21,525 bases of DNA from a virus, in IMG/VR virus record IMGVR_UViG_3300034105_002079, positions 1 to 21,525 of that record; one strand, written 5' to 3'. How positions within the stretch are numbered: position 1 is the first letter of the stretch; the number at the start of each line of letters is the position of its first letter. The position numbers and the translations under genes are program-made. The notes beneath the pieces were generated by a model. It saw only the letters and a list, made by a program, of their open reading frames with translations. It was not told the origin of the DNA and did no database searches. Shown piece after piece: positions 16,258 through 21,525 of the stretch.

Positions 16258-16316
16258 AAGTTGGAATTTAGAATTTAAAAGAATACCTTAGTGCCATAGG
16301 TTATATTTAAAAGGTT

Positions 16317-17639
16317 ATGGAGTTCATCTTAGAGTCAACTAAGAGCTTATCAGTTCTTGATGAGTACATGTGCTTGCCTACGTTTTTAGGAATAGTTCCT
16401 TTAAATGATAGGTATCACCCCAAATTAAACGGGGTTTCTGCTCTATATCTAGGGTTCAAGGGCTCAAAGGATAGCTTTATAATCCCTATACAGCACTCTG
16501 AGTGCAATAATTTTAGCCTAGAGGAGGTAATTCCACATTTAAAAAGATTTAAAAACCTATATACGGTTTCTAGGAAGGAAGCCCTTTACTATCTAGGTTC
16601 TCAATCTTGCATTGACATTTCATTAATTGCCCTTCTTTTAGAGGGTACTAAATTAGAATTTAGATCTCCAGTATCATCGATAGATTATTTTTATAGGGTT
16701 CATTCAGATTTTTTTCCTATAAATTCTATTATCCCAATTTTAAAATTACACGAGAAGTGGGAACACCTTTTCAATTCAGTAAAGAGGTATATGGGTACAG
16801 AGTTGCCTGAATATTTCAATTTCTACAATACAAAGACTATAAATGTTTATTATCTTCTTGAGCAGTCTGGATTAACCATAACTGACAATTTTTTAGATTA
16901 CTACACCGATATAGATTACAAGTACAATTTATTGGAGGGTAAGATATACACGTGGTACAATCCGTACACGATAACCACTAGGCCATCCAATACTTTTAAT
17001 AGGATAAACTTTGCTGCTTTAAATAAGGAGTCCGGGGTTAGGAATGAAATTGTACCTGAATTTGATTATCTAGTTGAGTTTGATTACGATGGAAGTCATG
17101 TTAGAATTCTGTGTGATCAAATTGGATATGAGTTAGCTTCTGGCCAAGCCCATGAGCAATTGGCCCACTTATATTTTCCCAATCAAAAAATTACACCTGA
17201 ATTATATGAACAGTCAAAGAAAATAACTTTTAATGCTTTTTATGGGAGTATACCAGATAGGTACAAAAATCTTGAGATTTTTAAAAAACTACAGGAGTAT
17301 TTAATTGAGTTGGAGGAAACATATAGTAAATTTGGGTATCTAAATGATTCATATACTGGAAGACCTATTCACATCGAAGGGGATAATCCTTCCATATCTA
17401 AATTGTTGAATTACACGATACAGAGTTTAGAGGCGAGTAGGAATGTGGGAGTGTTGGAGAAGCTACTCAAATACTTAAATAGTAAGAAGAGTAATTTGAT
17501 TCTTTACACTTACGATTCATTTCTAATAGATTTCTCAAAGGAGGATGGCAAAATTGCACTAGAGGATATTGGAATAATCCTATCAGAAAACAATAAGTAC
17601 CCCGTTAAATTTAAATACGGCAAATCCTTAAATCTTTAA
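16317..17639 (+). CDS. Compact family A DNA polymerase (440 aa), exonuclease apparently lost
   Basis: The C-terminal half follows the family A (Pol I/T7) palm and fingers in order. There is a T/R segment TITTRPSNTFNRIN (about 218-231; compare T-x-T-G-R-x-S-S-x-x-P-N-x-Q-N). Motif A is EFDYDGSHVRIL with D256 as metal ligand. Motif B is KKITFNAFYG with K301, F305, Y309 (K-x3-F-x3-YG). A YTGRPIHIEGDN loop and NYTIQSLEAS (365-374; compare N-x-x-I/M-Q-G-T-A-A-D) follow, then motif C, YTYDSFLIDF, with D400. Residues ~38-112 look like a decayed 3'-5' exonuclease fold (GVSALYLGF, FIIPIQH, CIDISLIALLLEG), but the DxE and the N-x3-D motifs are not evident. In motif A the usual Glu is His261, and motif C has Ser401 in place of Glu. 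It is much shorter than Klenow (605 aa) or T7 gp5 (704 aa). Confidence 0.85.
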   Translation: MEFILESTKSLSVLDEYMCLPTFLGIVPLNDRYHPKLNGVSALYLGFKGSKDSFIIPIQHSECNNFSLEEVIPHLKRFKNLYTVSRKEALYYLGSQSCIDISLIALLLEGTKLEFRSPVSSIDYFYRVHSDFFPINSIIPILKLHEKWEHLFNSVKRYMGTELPEYFNFYNTKTINVYYLLEQSGLTITDNFLDYYTDIDYKYNLLEGKIYTWYNPYTITTRPSNTFNRINFAALNKESGVRNEIVPEFDYLVEFDYDGSHVRILCDQIGYELASGQAHEQLAHLYFPNQKITPELYEQSKKITFNAFYGSIPDRYKNLEIFKKLQEYLIELEETYSKFGYLNDSYTGRPIHIEGDNPSISKLLNYTIQSLEASRNVGVLEKLLKYLNSKKSNLILYTYDSFLIDFSKEDGKIALEDIGIILSENNKYPVKFKYGKSLNL

Positions 17640-17662
17640 TTACATTAAGCAAAAAATTGTTC

Positions 17663-17670
17663 TATTTATA
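17663..17670 (+). promoter_or_regulatory. Candidate late promoter box TATTTATA (143-aa gene)
   Basis: Exact TATTTATA 12 bases before the ATG of the 143-aa gene; the only exact copy I see in the replication module. Confidence 0.55.
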
Positions 17671-17682
17671 ACTATAATAAAA

Positions 17683-18114
17683 ATGATTGATTTTGATTTA
17701 GAATTTTATGACCCCGAATTGAGTTATATGGACAATAGACTTTTTTGTACTTTTTCAACCGCTGATACTTTAGAATCAACTCTTAGCGATATTCAAAACA
17801 GACACACGATTTTGTACAATAAAATGTTTGTTTTGTACTCTAAAAATGAGGACGAGTTTGCGATTACTTACAATGTAGATTTAGGAAATGTTTCAGATTT
17901 TTTACCCGGAGCTATCTTGGTACATAGAAAAAAAGATACTAAAACCCTCTACACTATAAACGCATTGAATTTGCTCATCAAAGAGCTTAACAATGGCGTT
18001 CTTAACAATAAGTTTCAAATTAAGTGGGAGGATTACAGAAATTGTATTTTGCTCACCAAGGGACCTGAACTGCGTAGGTTGAATACTCAACTTTACAGAA
18101 TAATAGAAATTTAA
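17683..18114 (+). CDS. Hypothetical protein between polymerase and gp32-like SSB (143 aa)
   Basis: An acidic N-terminus (MIDFDLEFYDPELSY) is followed by a mixed alpha/beta sequence with TLYTINALNLLIKELNNGV (about 97-115) and a final TKGPELRRLNTQLYRIIEI. I do not recognise it. In T4 the small translational repressor RegA (122 aa) lies beside the polymerase gene, but I see no convincing RegA match and do not assign it. The upstream TATTTATA box with a 12-base gap suggests late expression, unlike the early or middle expression expected of its neighbours. No signal peptide or membrane segment. Confidence 0.7.
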   Translation: MIDFDLEFYDPELSYMDNRLFCTFSTADTLESTLSDIQNRHTILYNKMFVLYSKNEDEFAITYNVDLGNVSDFLPGAILVHRKKDTKTLYTINALNLLIKELNNGVLNNKFQIKWEDYRNCILLTKGPELRRLNTQLYRIIEI

Positions 18115-18120
18115 AAATAT

Positions 18121-18140
18121 TTCTTGCACGTGTTGCAGAA
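18121..18140 (+). promoter_or_regulatory. Small hairpin in the gp32-like leader, possible operator
   Basis: TTCTTGCA pairs with TGCAGAA around CGTGT with one bulged T, 47 bases upstream of the SSB ATG, followed by an unstructured A/T-rich stretch. T4 gp32 represses its own mRNA through a leader pseudoknot plus unstructured AU-rich RNA; a similar role here is speculative. Confidence 0.3.
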
Positions 18141-18187
18141 AGTTAGTAAGTTTACAAAATAATAGTTTTAACCAATAAAAGTTATCT

Positions 18188-19015
18188 ATGAATTTAGATT
18201 TAATTCGGAACAAGCTATCCTCCATGAATAAATCAGGAGATGGCGAAAGAGAGAAGATTGACTACGAAGCAATCTTTTGGAAGCCTACACTAGGCAAGCA
18301 CCAAGTAAGAATTGTACCATCTATGTACAGTCCTGATTATCCATTTTCAGAATTGCGGTTTCATTACGCAATTGCTAAGTTCCCAATGATGTCTTTATCA
18401 AATTTCGGTAAACAAGATCCTGTTGAGGACTTTGTTAAGGAATTGAGAAAGACTTCTGACAAGGAGAACTGGTCTCTATCTGGGAAATTGTCTCCCAAGC
18501 TTAGAGTTTATGTACCTGTTATTGTGAGAGGTGAAGAAGCTAAAGGTGTTAGACTTTGGGGATTTGGAACTATAATCCATAAGGCACTACTTTCTTTGGC
18601 AGAAGATGAGGATATTGGTGACTACACTGATCCTATTAATGGATATGATATGATTGTGGAGCAAACTCCAGGAAATCCATATCCTGATACCACCATTAGA
18701 ATCAAACCTAAAATGGTACCTCTTAGCGCTGACCCTAAGTTGGCAGAGATGTGGCTAAAAACTCAGCCTAATCCTATTGAATCCTTTAATCAATACGATT
18801 ATGAATTCATCAAGGGTAAGCTAGAAGCATACTTGGCACCTGAAGGAGAGGCAATTCCAGTGTCAGCACCTGCACCAGTTGTTGAAGAGATGCCCGCTGC
18901 AGCACCTGCTCCATCTTCATTTAAAGTTCAAACTCAATCGAAGGCAACTACCACTTCTAAGTTTGATGATTTATTTAGTGATGATGATGATGACAGTACT
19001 GACTTGCCATTTTAA
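18188..19015 (+). CDS. 32: Single-stranded DNA-binding protein (gp32-like, 275 aa)
   Basis: T4 gp32-type SSB, which coats ssDNA in replication and recombination and works with UvsX and the helicase. The family pattern is clear: FWKPTLGKHQVRIVPS (30-45), PFSELRFHY (52-60), VIVRGEEAKGVRLWGFG (111-127) and NGYDMIVEQTPG (151-162). Where T4 has the zinc-binding CPVC of its OB fold, this protein reads QDPVEDF (76-82), and there is no cysteine at all, so the zinc site is lost. After ~220 comes an Ala/Pro linker (VSAPAPVVEEMPAAAPAPSS) and an acidic tail ending DDDDDSTDLPF, like the tip of bacterial SSB (DDDIPF in E. coli) rather than T4 gp32. UvsX starts 2 bases after its stop, so the two are coexpressed. 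Confidence 0.9.
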   Translation: MNLDLIRNKLSSMNKSGDGEREKIDYEAIFWKPTLGKHQVRIVPSMYSPDYPFSELRFHYAIAKFPMMSLSNFGKQDPVEDFVKELRKTSDKENWSLSGKLSPKLRVYVPVIVRGEEAKGVRLWGFGTIIHKALLSLAEDEDIGDYTDPINGYDMIVEQTPGNPYPDTTIRIKPKMVPLSADPKLAEMWLKTQPNPIESFNQYDYEFIKGKLEAYLAPEGEAIPVSAPAPVVEEMPAAAPAPSSFKVQTQSKATTTSKFDDLFSDDDDDSTDLPF

Positions 19016-19017
19016 TA

Positions 19018-20100
19018 ATGAATAAGACAACAAAAGAAAAAGCTACTCTAAAGGTCCAGAGTAGCTTTAATCTTTCTAACTTTAAAAAGAAGAAAGGTTA
19101 TTCATCCAATTCAGTAAAATTTAAGGACCAGCAGTGGCTACCAATATCTAAAGCATTTCAAGATATTACATCTTTGCAAGGTATCCCTATGGGACATATT
19201 ACTTTGCTTAGAGGTCACTCTGATACTGGAAAGACTACTGCGTTGTTGGAAACTGCTGTTGCGGCTCAAAAAATGAATGTCCTACCTGTTTTAATTATCA
19301 CTGAAATGAAGTGGTCATGGGAACATGCAAAAGAGATGGGATTTAAATTTAATGAGATATTCGATGAGAATACTGGAGAATTAGTGGACTATGAAGGATT
19401 CTTCTTGTACGCTGATAGAGGCACTCTTAACACTATTGAGGATGTAGCTGCATATATGTCAGATCTCATGGATGAGCAAGCTAAGGGTAATCTACCTCAT
19501 GACTTATGTTTCTTTTGGGATTCAATTGGATCGGTTCCATGTGAGCTGTCTGTAAGGTCTCAGAAAAATAATAATGAGTGGAATGCTGGAGCTATGTCTA
19601 CTCAATTCGGTAATAATCTAAATCAAAAGATTCTACTGTCTAGAAAAGAAGGTCAACCTTACACCAATACTTTAGTTGCTATTAACAAGGTATGGACTAT
19701 GAAAGCAGAACATCCTATGGGCCAACCTAAGTTGGAAAATAAAGGAGGTAAAGCTATGTGGTTCGATGCTACTTTGATTGTAACTTTTGGAAACGTAACT
19801 AATTCAGGTACCTCCAAAATTAAAGCTACTAAAAGTGGTAAGCAGGTTGAGTTTGCTAAAAGGACTAATGTTCAGGTGGAAAAGAATCACATCAACGGTA
19901 TTACTACTAGGGGTAAGATTGTAATGACTCCACATGGATTTATAGAGGATTTTCCTAAGGCAATTGAAAAATACAAGACAGAGCATAAGGATAAGTGGTT
20001 GAGTATATTAGGAACTACTGATTTTGATCTTATTGAGGAGGGGGATATGGAAGAGGATAGAATGATTTTTGATTCTGAAGCTATCCATGACTTAGATTAA
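19018..20100 (+). CDS. uvsX: UvsX-like RecA-family recombinase (360 aa)
   Basis: The product is an ATP-dependent strand-exchange recombinase for recombination-dependent replication and repair. Walker A is GHSDTGKTT at 66-74; Walker B is CFFWDSIGS at about 164-172, giving the RecA/UvsX arrangement. TNTLVAINKVW (about 221-231) matches the L2-proximal strand of the family, and GKAMWFDATLIVTF follows it, as in UvsX. The N-terminal ~40 residues are basic and poorly conserved (KKKKGYSSNS), a likely oligomerisation or DNA-binding extension. Length is close to T4 UvsX (391 aa). The ATG at 19018 directly follows the SSB stop, with no Shine-Dalgarno, suggesting reinitiation by coupled ribosomes. A large hairpin lies downstream. 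Confidence 0.9.
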   Translation: MNKTTKEKATLKVQSSFNLSNFKKKKGYSSNSVKFKDQQWLPISKAFQDITSLQGIPMGHITLLRGHSDTGKTTALLETAVAAQKMNVLPVLIITEMKWSWEHAKEMGFKFNEIFDENTGELVDYEGFFLYADRGTLNTIEDVAAYMSDLMDEQAKGNLPHDLCFFWDSIGSVPCELSVRSQKNNNEWNAGAMSTQFGNNLNQKILLSRKEGQPYTNTLVAINKVWTMKAEHPMGQPKLENKGGKAMWFDATLIVTFGNVTNSGTSKIKATKSGKQVEFAKRTNVQVEKNHINGITTRGKIVMTPHGFIEDFPKAIEKYKTEHKDKWLSILGTTDFDLIEEGDMEEDRMIFDSEAIHDLD

Positions 20101-20120
20101 ATTTAGTTAGTATATTTAAC

Positions 20121-20165
20121 TATGAATTAAAAAGCCCATTGGTTAACGCCAATGGGTAATTCATA
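20121..20165. terminator. Long hairpin between uvsX and the exonuclease gene
   Basis: The outer stem is TATGAATTA (20121-20129) with TAATTCATA (20157-20165); the inner stem is CCCATTGG (20135-20142) with CCAATGGG (20149-20156); AAAAG bulges on the left and the loop is TTAACG. On the + strand no T run follows. On the - strand the inner stem is followed by CTTTTT, the form of an intrinsic terminator for antisense transcription. It could also be a structured mRNA processing site. Confidence 0.65.
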
Positions 20166-20202
20166 TAGGGGTACTATATTTTAAATTTAATCAGTTACGA
20201 CA

Positions 20203-21228
20203 ATGAGTTATAAGAATCTGTTAAATAAAATTCAAAAGAGAGAGGTTAGGAAATTAAATGATCATGTTCTGCTTATTGATGGCATGAATATGTTTATTCG
20301 TAATTTCGCAATGGTTAAAGCTTTAGATCCAGAGGGTAACCACATTGGAGGGTTACAGGGGTTCTTAAAATCCTTAGGCTCTATGGTTCGATTATTTGAC
20401 CCTACACGAGTTATCTGTGTATTTGATGGTAAGGGGTCAACAGTTAATAGAAAGAGCATAGACCCCAACTATAAGGCTCAGAGACCTACTACAAGAATAA
20501 CTAACTGGGGGCTATTCGAATCCAAAGCGGAGGAGATGGAATCTATACAGGGACAAGTAGAAAGACTTCAAGATTATTTAAAATGTCTACCGGTATCTGT
20601 TTTAGATATAGAAAAGTATGAGGCTGATGATATTATTGCATTTTTATGTCAAGAATATGCAAACAGAGGTAGGAAATCTACTATAATATCTACAGATAAG
20701 GATTTCCTTCAGCTAGTAAGACCTGGGGTGGAGGTATACAATCCTATTAAAAAGGAGTTATACGATAGTAGAAATGTTTTAGAAGCATTACAGGTTCACC
20801 CTAAGAATTACAACATAGTAAAAGCAATCGCTGGGGATGCCTCAGATAATCTAAGGGGGGTTAAAGGAGTAGGAGTAAAGACGTTAATTAAAGAATTCCC
20901 AGAGCTAGTAGACAATCCTGAAATAACTTTAGACTATTTGTACAATATTAGTGAACAGCGATTGGATTTAAAGAACATTTATGCTAAATTGATCCATGAA
21001 TGGGATTTAGTGAAGAGGAATATGTCTTTAATGGATTTACAGGACACCATACTTACTGAATTTGAAATCGACCAAATGTTTGAAATCCTTTCAGAGCCTA
21101 ATTTCAAGCTACACCACGGTGCATTTTTAAGATTAATAGAGATAGATAAAATCCAAGGGCCTAGTACAAAAAACGAAAGCTGGTTGGAATTATTTGTCGA
21201 TCTAACAATATTTGCAAAGAACAAATAA
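20203..21228 (+). CDS. 5'-3' exonuclease / RNase H of the FEN family (341 aa)
   Basis: A flap/5'-3' exonuclease (T4 RNase H, T5 D15 and Pol I N-domain relatives) that would remove RNA primers and flaps on the lagging strand. Metal-binding acidic residues fall in the family pattern: LLIDGMNMFIRNF (D26), CVFDGKGSTVNRK (D75), YEADDIIAFL (E140, D142, D143), ISTDKDFLQLV (D165, D167) and GDASDNLRGVKGVGVKTL (D212, D215), the last being the helix-three-turn-helix DNA-binding element. Length (341 aa) is close to T4 RNase H (305 aa). The start ATG at 20203 follows an AT-rich leader with no Shine-Dalgarno. The helicase gene follows 12 bases after the stop, so the two share a transcript. With a family A polymerase lacking its own 5' nuclease domain nearby, this protein would supply that activity (inference). 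Confidence 0.92.
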   Translation: MSYKNLLNKIQKREVRKLNDHVLLIDGMNMFIRNFAMVKALDPEGNHIGGLQGFLKSLGSMVRLFDPTRVICVFDGKGSTVNRKSIDPNYKAQRPTTRITNWGLFESKAEEMESIQGQVERLQDYLKCLPVSVLDIEKYEADDIIAFLCQEYANRGRKSTIISTDKDFLQLVRPGVEVYNPIKKELYDSRNVLEALQVHPKNYNIVKAIAGDASDNLRGVKGVGVKTLIKEFPELVDNPEITLDYLYNISEQRLDLKNIYAKLIHEWDLVKRNMSLMDLQDTILTEFEIDQMFEILSEPNFKLHHGAFLRLIEIDKIQGPSTKNESWLELFVDLTIFAKNK

Positions 21229-21240
21229 AAAATAATAGTT

Positions 21241-21525
21241 ATGACTTTAAATTCGCTTCTACAGTATGGAAAAGGTTTCCAGCTAAAAGTTATCAATGCA
21301 TTGTTGACCGACAAGTCATTTCTCCTTAATGTGAGAAGTGCTATGGAGGTAGACTACTTTGATTCAGACTCACATAAATGGATATTACACAATATTTTAG
21401 AATACTTTGATAAAAGGCATGCAACAATTACATTAGAGGTACTAAAAGTAGAACTTCAGAAAGTTGATAACAAATTACTTAAAGTTGCAATAAAAGAGGA
21501 GTTGAAGAATGCGCTAGATTCTTCT
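21241..21525 (+). CDS. 41: Replicative helicase, gp41-like N-terminal domain (3' partial)
   Basis: Ninety-five codons are visible before the window ends. MTLNSLLQYGKGFQLKVINA, then LLTDKSFLLNV, YFDSDSHKWILHNILEYFD and LEVLKVELQKVDNK match the N-terminal helical domain of T4-like gp41 (DnaB-family) helicases, which associates with the primase and forms the hexamer collar. The ATPase domain lies beyond the window and cannot be checked here. The start is 12 bases after the exonuclease stop. Its place next to SSB, UvsX and the FEN nuclease fits a replisome cassette; in T4 genes uvsX, 40 and 41 are also adjacent. Confidence 0.85.
   Translation, partial: MTLNSLLQYGKGFQLKVINALLTDKSFLLNVRSAMEVDYFDSDSHKWILHNILEYFDKRHATITLEVLKVELQKVDNKLLKVAIKEELKNALDSS

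Noticed and set aside
16300-16309. TTATATTTAA before the polymerase gene as another late box
   Set aside because: It differs from TATTTATA in sequence and its neighbours are replication genes; too weak to call in an AT-rich gap.
17683-18114. RegA assignment for the 143-aa protein based on its place beside a polymerase gene
   Set aside because: Position alone suggested it; I see no convincing match to the RegA sequence.
20979-21314. Long - strand open frame opposite the exonuclease and helicase genes
   Set aside because: It covers two well-supported + strand genes, has no recognisable protein features and is expected as a mirror of their codon pattern. The same applies to the other - strand frames, for example 15669-16046 and 17902-18225.

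Overview
The window is part of an AT-rich genome of a contractile-tailed (T4-like, myovirus-type) phage. Every supported gene is on the + strand, genes are packed closely, and no stretch over 300 bases lacks a gene. The T4-type signature comes from a tail sheath and tube pair, a tape measure, a gp53-like baseplate wedge protein, and a gp32 / UvsX / FEN-type nuclease / gp41-type helicase cassette. The host is not proven. Nearly every start lacks a Shine-Dalgarno sequence and sits behind an A/T-rich leader, and the single-strand DNA-binding protein ends in a DLPF tip like the SSBs of Bacteroidota. Both hint at a Bacteroidota host (inference).

Layout. Positions 2-4116 hold two paralogous tail fibre/adhesin genes, the first cut by the window edge, with a small 81-aa gene between them. 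Positions 4215-4673 hold a small unknown gene. Positions 4832-8101 hold the sheath, the tube and a baseplate/tail-assembly protein whose reading frame seems to continue, after a +1 (or -2) shift, into an 80-codon extension. Positions 8136-16257 hold the tape measure, a 67-aa protein, a large baseplate protein, a gp53-like protein, a large hub-like protein with a C-terminal LAS/M15-type metallopeptidase domain, and a 200-aa protein. Positions 16317-21525 hold replication and recombination functions: a very short family A DNA polymerase, a 143-aa unknown protein, gp32-like SSB, UvsX, a 5'-3' exonuclease/RNase H and the start of the gp41-like helicase.

The genes make two modules: tail and host recognition (left, three quarters of the window) and replisome/recombination (right). 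A recurrent 8-mer TATTTATA lies in the gaps ahead of eight genes (one copy with a final T) and looks like this phage's late promoter. It is the reverse complement of the T4 late -10 box TATAAATA. In several gaps it directly follows a hairpin terminator.

The points most worth a second look are: (1) the frameshifted tail-assembly gene; (2) the compact, apparently exonuclease-less family A polymerase in a T4-like genome; (3) the inverted-looking late promoter motif with very short leaders; (4) the peptidase fused to the hub; (5) a zinc-less gp32 with a bacterial SSB-like tip; (6) a 31-base identical module repeat shared by the two fibre genes.
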